In this document: positions 16,861-28,561 of the stretch, piece by piece
How the letters are laid out: each line of letters begins with the position of its first letter
How positions within the stretch are numbered: the first letter of the stretch is position 1
NCBI GenBank assembly: GCA_037355855.1
Contig: CM074766.1
Span: 1,240,001 to 1,304,000 of the forward strand
Length of the DNA stretch: 64,000 bases
Source: Pseudo-nitzschia pungens
Lineage: Eukaryota > Bacillariophyta > Bacillariophyceae > Bacillariales > Bacillariaceae
Direction of reading: 5' to 3'
Position numbers and translations under genes: made by a program
Notes under the pieces: model-generated
Databases searched by the model: none
What the model was told of the DNA's origin: nothing
Seen by the model: only the letters and a program-made list of their open reading frames with translations

Positions 16861-19800
16861 CGGTCACCAGGACCTCCAATGGGACGGTGATCTGACCGGT
16901 CGCCTCCAGCGTCGTCGTTTGCCGGCGGATCCCGATCCATTCCAGCGACGACGACGAAAAATGCTTCGACTGATGCGGAAAGCTTGTTGGGCAACGGCAG
17001 CAACACCGAGGAAGGATCCTCGTCGTCGCCGCCGCCGCCGCCGTCGTCGTGGTGGTCGTCGCCGTCGCCGCCACCGAGGCTCCATTCCACCGTCAAAGGA
17101 GCGTCCAGGAGGCGGTTTCGCAGCGTGAGCGCGACCGGAATCTTCGCCGAGGCTTTCTCGGAAAAATCGTGCTCCAACAGGGTGGCATGCTCCGCGCAAA
17201 CGGCAACCGGGCAAGCATTTTCTGTTTGGTTTCGTTCGGACTCCACCACAAAACACGTCCTGGTCTCGGGAACGATCGGGATCTTGCGGAGGTAGTGCTC
17301 GCCGCGGACGACCTCCTGTCCCAGAATGGCCCGCCACGAACAGGTCAGGTGGATGTGTGAGGCGCTGGCAATGCTCGAGGGCGGGCAGAGGCTGGAAAGG
17401 GACGTGGGGTGGTGGTCCCCGGTTGCGGTCTGCTGTTGTTGCTGCTGCTGCTGCAATGCATCGAAAGCCAAGGCAGCAGCATCACCGCCACCAGAATGGT
17501 CCTCGTTTCCCCCAAAGCTTTCGTTGGCGCTGCCGCCGCGGAGATCGGACGTGTTCTCTCGTCGAATCGAGTGAATGGATCGGGGGTGTTCCTTTTCGGC
17601 GTCCGGGGTGTTTTCCAATCGCATCAGTTCCAGTTGGTGCGCCCCCCATGCGGACTGCGAAGGAAACGGAAGAGGAAGAGGAAAAGAAAAGGAAAAACAA
17701 AAGGAAACGAAATACGTCGAATCGAAGCAATATTGGAGGGACGAAAAACGTAAAAAAGAATAATAAGCAACAAATCCATTGTCCGCACAATCCAAAAAGT
17801 GATTCATATTTCTTCGCAAAAGTCCGTCCGTCCGTCCGTCCAACAGAGATCGTTCAATCGCACGTACCTGGAACGAGGCGAAGGCATCTTCCAAGCAAAG
17901 ATGATTGGTTGCAGACGAAGAGGCACAGTCCTTTTCGGTGGTGCCCCCGGATTCCGTGAACGGACATTCGCTCAGCACGCAGGCGTTGTTGTTTTTGTTC
18001 GCGGTGGCGGTGGCTCCTTCCCCCGCCTCGGGCGCAACCACACGGTAAAACACCGTGACCTGCTCCTGCCATCCAATCTGAAGGACGTCGCCGAATTGTT
18101 CGCTCTTGGTGAATTGTCCCGGCAGGGCTTCCAAGCGATACCGGCGACTCGTCAATCCGAGGCGGTCCAGGGTAATGTACAAATCGGTGGGACGATCCAG
18201 GCGATGGTTCGTCAGTTCGACGGAGACTAACATGTCCTTGCCCTTCGAGTAGTTCGGCAGGGGCGTTGCCCGAAACGAAAGCGAGGGATACACCGGTACC
18301 CTGTACATGTTTCGCAACCAGCGGCTTTTCCGTTGTTTTGCGTGCCCGGTCGCGTCGCAAAGATCGTACCGATACAACATGTAGAACTCTTGTTGCTTCT
18401 CGCCGACGCAGGACGTTCGAACCCTTAGCTGGAAGTCCAGGCTCTGGCTGGGATCGATATTTCCACGAATGGGCAATGCCATCAGCGTTCCCGACGGACC
18501 CATGCAATGCGAGGTGGACTCGGATTCTTGTTCCGCGGCGGTGAGAGTGTTCTCTACGGCTGCGGAATGGATGTGGTCCTCCTTCACAATGTCGATCCAG
18601 GGCAGGTTTGTTTTCAGGGTGATGGCCGATGCCGGAGCGGTTCCGACGTTGCGCAGCCGCAGCGTCCAGGTACTGATTTGTCCCTCGAGCAGGGGGCCGT
18701 CGTCCATTTCCATGGCCGGCGCCTCGGGTGGCAATCGCTTGATGAGCTCCGCGGTGAGACAGGGCATGTCGCACTCGATCTTCGACTTGAGGTACATCGA
18801 TTCGCCCCTCACCTTGTTCATGATGTTGGTTCGTGTGTTTTTCAGCAGGGGTCCCTTGATGTCAAACGCGTGGTACAGCCAGACCTTGTCGAGAAGCTTG
18901 CAGCGGATGCCCAGTATCTCGAGGTCTCCCTCGATGAGCGGAGCGATGCCGAGGGACAGGGAGAGTTCTCCTTCTGCGGGGAGCTCGAACGCCTGCTTGG
19001 TGACCACGAAAAAGGGGTTGGACCGACCCGACCTGCTCGCCTTGACGTTGGGTTCGGTGATCCGGCAAAACTCCGGAACCGTGAATTGCAGATCCTCGGC
19101 ACACGCAAAATTCCATTCGCTCTGGGCGGCACCATCGGCTCCGCCGGTTTCGTTCAGCCGGATCGCGAGTTCCGTCGTGCACGTCTTTCGGTTTTCGGCT
19201 CCGGAACCTTCGGTCATTCTCGCCACGAGTTGCATCTCGGTGATTTCGACGGCAATGTTCAGGGGATTGGTCATCGAAACGTCACAAAAGATGGGTTCTC
19301 CCCGCGCACGGATTTTCGGCTTGGAGTTTTGCGTCTTTCGTTTCGCTCGCTCGGCCAGCGCTCGGTTTTGCTTTTCCCGGTCGATCTCGGCAATGACTTT
19401 TCGATGCCGGGGGTCCGCAATCTTGGCCAGGGCCATCGTCACGGTTTCTTCCGACAGGGGCTTGGTCTTGTTTCCCCCGTCTTTCCCGGCCTCGGCGGTG
19501 TTGGCTTCCGCTATCGTCATGATTTCCAGTTCTTCCCACACCGCTTCGTCGCCACGGCCCGGAATTCCGAATCGATAGACCGGTGCATTCTCCCTTCCGG
19601 CGGTGGGAGCATCTTGCTCGTCCTCCGCTAAGTGGTCCGGATCGGACCGCGTCCACAGTTTCACGCTTGCATCGGATATCTTGGGGAGGTTCACGGAGGA
19701 AAGTTCCAGGACGCGGGACGCGCTCCTGGTGTGCCGGACGATGTCCACCAGTTGCTCAAGTCGGTCGTTTCGGTACCGCTCCCGCTGCAGCCGCGGGACG

Positions 19801-22463
19801 CTCGGAGGCACCGCCAGGCGATTGGCTCCCTCGAGGGCGCTCTTCGTGTGGCCCTCGCAGATTTCCACCAGGTGCTGGATGAATTTCTGCTGGGACTGGA
19901 TCGAGACCTTGCCCCCGCAGGACGATCCGATCAGCTTGGCGTACAGGACCAGCGCGATTGCCATGCGCTTCATGGTGTAGAGCTGGGCCGCCAGGGACGT
20001 CTGGAGGTGGCTGTAGAGCTTGTCCCACATCTCGTGCCGGTAGATATAGAGGGCGCTGGCAAAGCACCGGAACGCGTGGTGGTGCTGGCCCGCCTTTTGG
20101 AACATGTGGCCGCTCATGAGCATGTGAAAGGAGTACTTGCGGTACAGCCCGGCCTTGTAGTAAAAGACGCTGGACTGCTCCATCAGCACCGCGGCCCCCA
20201 GGCTGGATTCGTACGAGCTCAGGCTGGCCATGAGGTCGGCGCACTCCAGATCGCGGCCCCTGGCCAGGACGTCCGAGGCCAACACCATCACCAGGCTGAG
20301 CCGCGAGGCCATCCGCGTGATGTAGGACTTGTGGGTCGTGTGCCGGATGTTGAGCTCTCCGAGCTGCCGGGCGGCAAGGTCCTTCCGTTGCCGCTCGTCC
20401 TCCGCGGTGCGCGTGTAGACCAACAGGGCCTGCTGCATGAGGCCAAAGATTTCCCGCGCCCTGTTGTAGGGATCCAGCTGGTACAGACACAGGGCAATCA
20501 TTTCCAGGACGACCCCGTGGTGCACCATGGATTTGTCCGCCTTGTAGTCGTCGCGAATCAATCGGTATATGGCGACGGCGTTGTCGTAGTCTTCCATCAA
20601 AAAGAGCGTGTCGGCCAGCAGGTGGGTTTGCGACTCGATGGAATCGAAGCGATACTTGACTTCCTCGTCTCCTCCCCCCCCTCCGATCGACGCGGAGGAC
20701 GCTTGGCGGTGGGAGCCGTCGCCCTCGCTGGCACTCGTCTCGTCCTTGGGCTTTCTCCAAAAGGACTTGACCAGGTTCTTCACTCCCTTCTTTCGCTCGC
20801 TGACGATCGTGTTGAGGTCCAGGATCCGTCGCTCCAGTGCCGGCAGGAGGGCGGAGGTCACCAGTGCCCGGTAGTACCGGCGCAGGACCACCCGGTCGTT
20901 GTCGCTCAGGAAGGTTCCGAGCTTGCCCCCCCCGCCCCACAGATCGCTGGTGTCCTCTTCCGCCAGGGCCGCCGCGGTTCCGGGCGGCAGACTGTTGATG
21001 CGGAGAATGGACGAATTGGGACCGAACTGGATCCGGAGCAGCTGGCGGAGCTTGGGTTCGTCGAAGTCTCCGTGGTCGTGGTTGTCGTGCAGGACCAGCA
21101 CTTCCCGCTGGACCGTCGAGGGATCGTACAAGCCCCGCTTGTAGACGTTGGGCAGCACGTGATTCGATTGGTAGAGCTCCTGCAAGACATTTTCCGGGGC
21201 CGTGATTTCCTTGGTGGCCGTACAGACCAGCAGGACCAGGGCCGGACAGTTGATCTGATCCTGCGGCAGCGAGTCCGTGGATCGATCCAGGGCTTGCCGG
21301 TACCGAATCAACCACGGCATCGAGTCCAGCGGACTGGTCAATCGAAAAGCCTCCCTGGCAACATCCTCGAGGGATTCTCCCATCGATTGTTCGCTTTCAC
21401 TGCCGTCGCCGCTGCTGCCGCTGCCGCCGCCACCAGCGTTGTTGCTGCTGGAATGCTGCACGATATCGTCGATGCGATCCTCCAGTAGGGCCAGGTCCTG
21501 GTCGATGTCGCCGTCTCCTTCCCGCAGGGACACGCACTCCGACATCATTTCCTGCGTCTCTTCAAAGGTGTAGGGGCCGTCGAGCTGCGACGGGGTCACG
21601 AACTGCACCCCGACGTCCTTCAGAAAGAGGGACCGGCTGACGCTCCGAAAGGGCGTCATCGATTTCAGGCTGGGCGAGACGTCCTCCGCGACCCCCTGCA
21701 ACAAGTCCGAGAGCCGCAGGCCGTTCTTCCACGCCAGCTCGTTGGCCGCCTCCGTGGCGATGATCAGGATCGGAACGTGGGTCTGCCGCCGGGCCAGGAC
21801 GGACCGCAATTTTTGGTCCCTCGTTCGGGCCGGGGTGGTTTTCTTCCTGCCGGCAAAGGTGGTCACGGGCAAAAACGGCGGGGGCGTCGGGGCGGAGTCC
21901 CGCTCCGAACCCCGTTGTTCCGTTTCTTCCCCTTCTCCCTCGATGAACTCGGGGGAGGGTTCCTTCGATCGGGGAGGAGGAGGAGGCGGCGGAGGAGGAG
22001 GCGGCAGTGGTGGTGGTGGTGGCGGCGGTTGCAACGAAGCCGAAGCCGCGGCCGGGGATCCCGGAGACGCGAGAATGCTCGGGCTCATGCCCGATGCCAA
22101 CGACGGCTGCCGCGGAGGTGTTCTCGCCTTGGCTCCCGAACGGGCCGTGGTGACCCGTGGCGGGGGAGGCAGCGACAGTTTGGAGGAAGAAGAAGCCACC
22201 GTCGGAGGAGGGGGAAGCGCGGACGAGGGACCAATCGCCGCCGTTGTCGACGTCGATGTCGATGTCGCTCGGAACGGCGGGGCGGGGGGCGGCGGCAGCG
22301 CAAAGGGAAGACCGGAATTCGTGCTCGAACCCGAGGACAAGACGCTGTTTCCCGAGGGAGGAGCGCTGGCAAGGCGGGGAATGCGCTCGTTGGTTTCGTG
22401 GACTGACTCCGCGGCGGGTCCGTTGGGATTCTTTTCCAACGACGACGACGACGACGACGACAT
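16718..22463 (-). CDS. TRAPPC8/Trs85-like subunit of the TRAPP tethering complex
   Basis: About 1,800 residues. Homologues act in TRAPP III at the Golgi and pre-autophagosomal membranes as part of the Ypt1/Rab1 exchange factor. Residues 1-220 are a Ser/Pro-rich tail with polyproline runs. The conserved part starts at THVPILIIATEAANELAWKN and continues through SPLDSMPWLIRYRQAL, then RIQFGPNSSILRINS, then FLSDNDRVVLRRYYRALVTS, where family members carry the end of the TRAPPC8 domain. A helical repeat region follows, then beta-rich C-terminal modules. One intron is clear: 17867-17655, CAG|GTACGT to CGCAG|TCC, 213 nt and in frame if retained. The frame running past 16970 gives a nonsense tail. 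The family-like end (SLEWIG, TVPLEVLVTEPGLFNLQ) lies in another frame. It is reached by an intron ending GCATCAG at 16970, with a donor at 17006 (37 nt) or 17090 (121 nt). The stop is at 16718. Confidence 0.88.
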
Positions 22464-24774
22464 GGCGATGGATCGATGGATGGATGGATGGATGGATGCA
22501 GATTCCTCGTTTTCGCTCCGGAGAATTCGACGCTCTGGTTCCGACGTTGCGTTGCGTTGCGTTGCGTTGAGCAGGCACCTCCCCGCGTTGGGCTATTGAA
22601 GGATCGCAGGAGGTGGCGGTGTGTGGGATTGAAAGGGATGCAATGGAATGGAGTATTCACTGCGTGCTGGAATAATTGTTGTTTCTTGCTGTTTCGAGGA
22701 TGGGTAATGAATAATGGATGTTACCGGCGGGTGTTACGGTACCGTAGGTGTTGTCGGGGGGGATGTGGGATGACTGCAGGGGGATCAACGAATGAATGAA
22801 TCAATCCTAACCCCATTGATTCACCTGCGGAAGGATGCAATAAGTTAACCTTACCCCTTGTTCCACCGGACCATCAAAGTTTTGGTGGCGAGTTTCCGTT
22901 AGGAATGCTTAAAAACCAATACGGTATTGTGAAAAACAAATACTAAAGCTCTCGCAGCAGAAGATTTTTCTCATGGCACACTCGTTTTGCGCCTCGGAGA
23001 CAAAGCGTCCTTTTGATGGATGAATCTCCCGCAACTTACAGTAATCCACGATAGTACGACATTTCCCGCCATATCACAACAAGGAGTTGTGGGAGGTTCT
23101 TCCTCCTTATTTTGATCTCCACAACTTTCTCTCTTCACGAAGAAGAAGAAGGTGCTCGAATGCTGGCTACATAATTTTTGGGATTCTTCGTAATACTCAA
23201 TCAAGTCGAGATGATTGCCGTTGAACAACACAGCTGTCCCCCGGTTCTACGTCCCCAACTACTACTAATTTCTACTGAAACCAGCAGGGGACAGCTGATG
23301 GGAATTTTGCAGTACAAGAAACGGAATAGAGGAGCTTGGGTTCTAAGCTGATACTACCACTACTAGTAGCAGACAGTACTAGATCCTCCTCCTTCAATGA
23401 TTGAAAAGATTGGACAGAGAGGTGGAGCAAAAGTAATATGTGGTAGCATCAAATGCCATGCTCTAGCAAAAGCCAATTTCTAGCTAGTACCTTTTAGCTG
23501 CGCTTGAAGATTTCAAATTCTCACTCCTTGCAGAAAGTGTTTTGTGATTTGAGCAGGACACCTTTCTTTCTTTCTTTGTGCCCAAAAAAAGATTGTGGCT
23601 TGAATTATTTAGGCATTCCTGAACTTCATCAATCCGCAAAATTGAAACCTCAGGACCTTCCCAGTCAGGTTGCAAGGTCGATCTCGAACAATACTTCGAA
23701 CAAAAATAATGGATCCAAATATAGTAGTGCAAAAAATTGCCTTGCATGGAAGGCCATAACAAAATAGACATTTTGATCCACCACCACCACCAACACTAGT
23801 ATCATACTGTCAGTATCATTGCTGCTGTCTAGTATTTGAAACAATGAGAAAAAATACTACTAGTACTAGTAGTGTAGTTGCCTTCTTCTTATGCTTGATG
23901 CATACGGAATATTTTTCGGCTAAATCAGGATGGTCTTATTCAGAAACGAAATAGATTTTGATGTGATTTGCTGGTGTGAGCGAAGAATTCGTAAGAGGGA
24001 AAGAGCCCCAAAGGAGGATGCTTCAAAGAAGTCCGATTGTGAAGGATCCAGCAGGAGAAGCGGAGATCGGGACGCAAGCTTTTCTGCCGGAGAAATAAAG
24101 ATCATTTTTTTTGAGAGTTGATGATACGAATTTTAGAATGGGTGCGTGTTCAGTGTAAGCCTTAGCCAATCGTATGGTTAACCTTACCTTACCTGGTACG
24201 ATACGGTATGTTGGTTTGAAGGTCACTGTGTAGATTGAGATACGAAGGCTTACTTACGAGTCATTCAGTATGACCTCTGGTAGAGATAATTGTTTTGGCT
24301 GCTGGTATCAAAAAGCGTTTGTCCCGGTAACATACCGGTAATCTTACACGTACCGGTACGTAAGGTTTACCCGTTTCGATTGTTGAAAAAAATTCTGGCG
24401 CGGTGCACCAGAGACCGGCACACGTGCGACGGCGGAAGTTAACTCATTCATTATTCCTTTCCAGAAGAGAACACTTTACACCACCGATGGGACATGTTCT
24501 CTGAAGTATTGAGTACTTCGTATGAGCTATCCAGTACATACATACCGTACAATTGCCGTACTCTACTATTGTACCGTACGGGCTGCAGTATTGTTGAACC
24601 GGCGACACCCTCGCTTGACCCACTTCGGATAGTGTCATCCTTCCCCATCATCAACGAAATCAGCCTCGGTGTCTCATTCCGAAGGAAAACGTACAAAAAT
24701 AATAAACACCGCAACTCGAAGAATCACGTATCGTGACAACCCCATTGAAATTCAAACCAATCAATCAATCAATC
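22464..24774. other. Long intergenic region between divergent TRAPPC8 and H2A.X
   Basis: No gene supported. (GATG)n lies at 22467-22498 and (GTTGC)n at 22548-22567. A hairpin element lies at about 23230-23317 (own entry). ACTAGT-type repeats appear near 23355-23380 and 23855-23880, and a GTAAC/GTAAG motif cluster at 24165-24375. A 63-codon frame at 23930-24121 is not convincing. Confidence 0.5.
23230..23317. mobile_element. MITE-like hairpin element, copy 1
   Basis: The arms CAGCTGTCCCCC and GGGGACAGCTG enclose a TCTAC...ACTACTAATTTCTAC core shared with the copies at 50821, 56617 and 56854. The left outer arm is degraded and the right arm ends TTTGCAGTAC. Confidence 0.7.
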
Positions 24775-25366
24775 ATGTCTGGTAAAGGTGTGTTGCCACC
24801 CCACGGAGTGCAATTGGCACGGGAAACTCGCGGACGTCTGTCGCGTCGCTGTTGGAACTTCCAATTGATTGAGGCGTTGTCCCTCGGTTTCTTCTTCTTC
24901 TTCTTCTCATCCCCAACCGTCTGTTTGTCTCGCTTTGCATTATTTTTCGCACCCCACTAACGATTCTCCTACAGGAAAAGGAAAGGGAGGACGCGGAGAC
25001 AAAAAGTCGGTTTCCAGTTCGCAAAAGGCCGGTCTTCAATTCCCCGTCGGTCGTATCGGACGTTACCTCCGCCAAGGAAAGTACGCCACCCGCATGGGAG
25101 CCGGAGCACCCGTCTACCTGGCCTCGGTGCTGGAGTACCTCTGCGCCGAGATTTTGGAACTGGCCGGAAACGCCGCCCGCGACAACAAGAAGTCCCGAAT
25201 CATTCCCCGACACATCACCCTCGCCGTGAAGAACGACGAGGAACTCAACAAGCTTCTCGGAAACGTCACGATTGCCTCGGGAGGTGTCCTGCCCAACATT
25301 CACGCCGTCCTTCTCCCCAAGAAGACCAAGCTGTCGGGACACAAGGGTGCCTCTCAAGACTTTTAA
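24775..25366 (+). CDS. Histone H2A.X-type core histone
   Basis: A nucleosome core histone of 134 residues. It has two exons, 24775-24787 and 24975-25366, joined through AAAG|GTGTGT and CTACAG|GAAAAG. The join gives [16 protein letters not shown] and then the H2A fold: [16 protein letters not shown], the acidic-patch region [34 protein letters not shown], and the docking domain [17 protein letters not shown]. The C-terminus ends GASQDF, which fits the SQ(E/D)-hydrophobic motif phosphorylated in H2A.X after DNA breaks. Whether this gene supplies bulk H2A as well is inference. The 187-nt intron after codon 4 means the transcript is spliced, unlike replication-dependent animal H2A genes. No partner H2B gene lies next to it; the divergent neighbour 2.3 kb away is TRAPPC8. 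Confidence 0.96.
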
Positions 25367-26761
25367 GGAAACCACACGGAGTCGAGAGGGAGCAACACAA
25401 AACAAACACAACAAAACCGGAGATTTTAATCTCCACACTGTACAAAGAGAAAAGGCAAAGCAATAGATATAAGCAAACTAGCGTCATTCGTGTGTATCTG
25501 TAGAATCAGAGCTTGGAGAGACACTGCGAAATCAATCCGATTCGAATTCCGTCTTCTCGGTTCTAATCATTTCAACTCCTCTTGCGTATTGTTAGTCCCT
25601 CGAGGAAGTAACTATCCCACCACGACAACTCACTGTACGTCATCTACTTTGTTATTTACGTCATTCTACAATAAATGACTTGAGAACTACTTGTACATTA
25701 TAATATTAGCACAGAATAATACAACTAATCACCCAAAAAAAAGTTTTTTTCCTATGTCGAGTCCACTTGATTGATTGATTCATCGATCGGAGCACGCCAA
25801 CGCATGTCGATTGATTGGTGCGATCCCAGTCCAATCCGACGACAAGCATGCACCCCGACGCCACCGCTACCGCTGAGCATATATTATTATAATACGACGG
25901 TGTTGCCCCTGCCAAAGTCGACCGTTTCTTCCCGTGTTTGTTCCCTCCTTCGTTGCCAACGGTACTCGATCCGAACCATCCCCACGACTCGCTGGTTTCG
26001 GAGAGACGCGGCGCACCGCACCGCATCGCACCAACCGGGTCTCCCACCACACGCGCGGAAGGAAACCCTCGGTCGGAATCACGACCCAGGGGCGGAGGTT
26101 TGGAACTCATAGTCCTTCCAGGAATTTCTCGCATCGATCAATGGGAAACGGCTTTCGGTACATGTGTAACGCATCATATATATATAGAGAGAGAGGGAAC
26201 GAAGTTATAAATAATGATTTTAACATATAAAAAGAACATGAATCAATAGACGGGCATGCTTTTCATTTCATCGTCACCGAGGCAGCAAAATCGTTCGTTC
26301 TTTCGTTCCGCGATTGCGCTCAGGGTGGACCGATGGCACTCTTCAAAAATTATAATACTCTTACACAACAACGAATCAATAATGCCCGAGTATGTTTTTT
26401 CCCCAACTTTTTTTGCGTTTTGTTTGTGGTCTCTCTCTCTCTTTTTTTTTCGAGTGAGACGTGTGTAGCTTGCTTCCGCTCGGCTGCGTGTGCACGATGA
26501 TGCGATGCGATTCGATCGCGATAGCGGATAAAAGGATGCTTCGAGCAAGAGTCCGATCCTGGTTGCGTACCAGCGCGATCGAGTCTGCTGTTTGGTGCGT
26601 CGTCGACCCATAGACCCGGCGCGGTTTTCGCGTTTGGATTCGATTCGATTCGATTCGATTCAATCCGATTCGATCGCACGGTTGATCGAAGGCCTCTCAC
26701 TGTGTCCTCGTTGTTTTCTTTTCTTTTGGATTCGTGCTACGGTATGGTTGTCGTTGGCTTG
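25367..26761. other. Intergenic between convergent H2A.X and the basic-repeat gene
   Basis: No gene seen. A (TA)n(GA)n run lies at 26170-26193 and an (ATTCG)n run at 26637-26665, just beyond the 3' end of the minus-strand gene. Confidence 0.5.
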
Positions 26762-28561
26762 CTACTTTCCCTCGTCGTTTCCACCACCCGGCTGCCCTTC
26801 GGCGCCTTCTACGTTGTCGTACATTAGCATGTGCGATACGTCGGCCATGTTTGGATCGCCACCAGCACCTTCCGGCGGACCCCCTTCTCCTCCTCCCGGT
26901 CCACCAATGGATATGCTCATGGAACCGTCCGCGTGGCGTCGTTGTTCTACACGACCACCAACGACCGGTCCGTGAGGATTCGGGTACTGCGACGGAGACG
27001 TTGTGTGATCACCGTAGGCATCCCTCGGTGGCATGTAGGGCATTCCACCCTGGGGAGTCACGGGTGGTCCACCGGGTCTGCCTCCGACGTGCTGGGGACT
27101 GGGGTACATGCCGGGTGGGGAACCGAAGCCTCCCGGTGATTGCATGTGTGGATGTTGCGGATAACCCATTGGCATGGGGGACATGGGTGGTCCACCGTAT
27201 CCATATGGCGGAGGAGGATAGGTAGCGTATCCGTGCCGAGCGGCTCTCGCCATGGCCGCGGCCTTCATTGCCGCTCCCTTGGCCGCTAAGCCCATTTCTT
27301 TCAGACGTTGGCGACGGAGTCGATCTCCCTCGTTCTTTCGTTTCTTTGCGGAAAGAGCATTGTCCAAAAACTGTTTCTCGATCTTGGTCCTCTTCTTTTC
27401 CGGTTTGGCCAGGATGCGATCGATTTCTTCCTTTTTCTCGAGTGCGCGTTCTCGCGATCGATCGTTCTTTCTCTTCCGGCGGCTTTCGTACTGCGCAAAG
27501 ATTTGCATCTCTTCCTCGTTTCGATCTTGGTCAGGCTTTTGCTCGATAATGGCTATCCGCTCCCTCAGCTTGGCCGCCCTGGCACGAGACTGGGCATTCT
27601 TGCGGGCACGACGATCCAACACGTCCTGCGTCGTTGGGATGCGTGGTTTGATGTAGGTTTTCAGGCGTCCAGCAGTGACCGCTCCGGGAACAATGTCCTC
27701 CTCTTCTTGGTCGTCTCCCATCATTCCTCGGCCGTCGTCACCGCCACCACCCATGTGGTCGTGATCGGGATGTCCTCCGTGGTCGTGGCCGTCCTTCATC
27801 TTGCGCTCATCGTCGTCCCGGCCTCCCTTGTTGGGACTCGGTGGTCCACCCATCCCCGGGGGCATGTTGGGATCGTCGTGATGCCCGGGTGGAGGAGGAT
27901 ACCCACCTCCCATAGACGGATCCGGCGGAGGATAACCATAGGGTGGGTAACCATACATCGGAGGTGGGTATCCTCCGTACGGTGGATACCCCGGTGGATA
28001 TCCGGGATATCCCATGTGGGGAGGCATTCCGTAGGGACCTGCGTCATATCCCCGCGGTGGAGGTGGATATCCCGGGGGGCCACCAGGTCCACCACTGTCG
28101 GGGGGAGATCCTCCGTGGTATGAGTGGTGTTGGGGAGGAGGAGGATACCCGTACGGATGTGGTGGTCCGGGATATGCGTAGGGAGGCATTCGTCCGTCTG
28201 GGTGGCCATCGTCTTCGGGTTGCTCTTCGTCCGGCTGCGGTTGGTGCTGTTCGTGTCCACCATCATCTCCGGGTGGGGGTGGAGGTGTAGGCACCTCGTC
28301 GCTGGAAGAAGGATCTTGTTGAGGATCCGCCTGTGATCGGTGATGCGGTGATTGTTCTTCTTTGACGTTTCCCGAAGGTGGCGGTGGCAAGGACGACATT
28401 CCTCGATCCATAGGACCTCCCACGCTCTCTCCTTTTGGTTCCATGCGTGGTCCTCCCTGACCTTCCAATTTCATCGCTTTGGTCTCCTCTTCCGATCCGG
28501 GTGGGCCAGATTCCCCATTAGGAGCCACTGGTACTGATTTGTTAGATTCGTCTTGGATCAT
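26762..28561 (-). CDS. Pro/Gly/Tyr-rich protein with a 44-residue basic repeat domain
   Basis: Unrecognised by name, 599 residues, single exon. Residues 125-245 are a PPGY-type low-complexity region, and 250-290 are Asp/His/Gly-rich. Residues 316-424 form a basic helical domain of three phased repeats. The (R/K)(R/K)xRKN or KKRKN cores lie near 318, 362 and 406 (period 44), each followed by SRxRA or DRxRR, then IxxIxxKPxxxR and ExxxF. The first core resembles a bZIP basic region (KNAQSRARAAKLRE), but the Asn-to-Ser/Arg spacing is shorter than in bZIP and no leucine heptads follow, so I do not call it bZIP. The C-terminus returns to PPYGYGGPP-type sequence. A nucleic-acid-binding or condensate-forming role is plausible but inferred. 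A shorter version of the module occurs in the gene at 14119-15117. Confidence 0.8.
   Translation of the reverse strand: MIQDESNKSVPVAPNGESGPPGSEEETKAMKLEGQGGPRMEPKGESVGGPMDRGMSSLPPPPSGNVKEEQSPHHRSQADPQQDPSSSDEVPTPPPPPGDDGGHEQHQPQPDEEQPEDDGHPDGRMPPYAYPGPPHPYGYPPPPQHHSYHGGSPPDSGGPGGPPGYPPPPRGYDAGPYGMPPHMGYPGYPPGYPPYGGYPPPMYGYPPYGYPPPDPSMGGGYPPPPGHHDDPNMPPGMGGPPSPNKGGRDDDERKMKDGHDHGGHPDHDHMGGGGDDGRGMMGDDQEEEDIVPGAVTAGRLKTYIKPRIPTTQDVLDRRARKNAQSRARAAKLRERIAIIEQKPDQDRNEEEMQIFAQYESRRKRKNDRSRERALEKKEEIDRILAKPEKKRTKIEKQFLDNALSAKKRKNEGDRLRRQRLKEMGLAAKGAAMKAAAMARAARHGYATYPPPPYGYGGPPMSPMPMGYPQHPHMQSPGGFGSPPGMYPSPQHVGGRPGGPPVTPQGGMPYMPPRDAYGDHTTSPSQYPNPHGPVVGGRVEQRRHADGSMSISIGGPGGGEGGPPEGAGGDPNMADVSHMLMYDNVEGAEGQPGGGNDEGK

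Noticed and set aside
18469..22599. Long plus-strand frames across the TRAPPC8 gene
   Set aside because: They are antisense shadows; the minus strand carries the recognisable Trs85-like protein.
26762..28561. bZIP transcription factor reading of the basic domain
   Set aside because: Asn-to-Arg spacing is wrong and there is no leucine heptad; the 44-residue repeat explains the sequence better.
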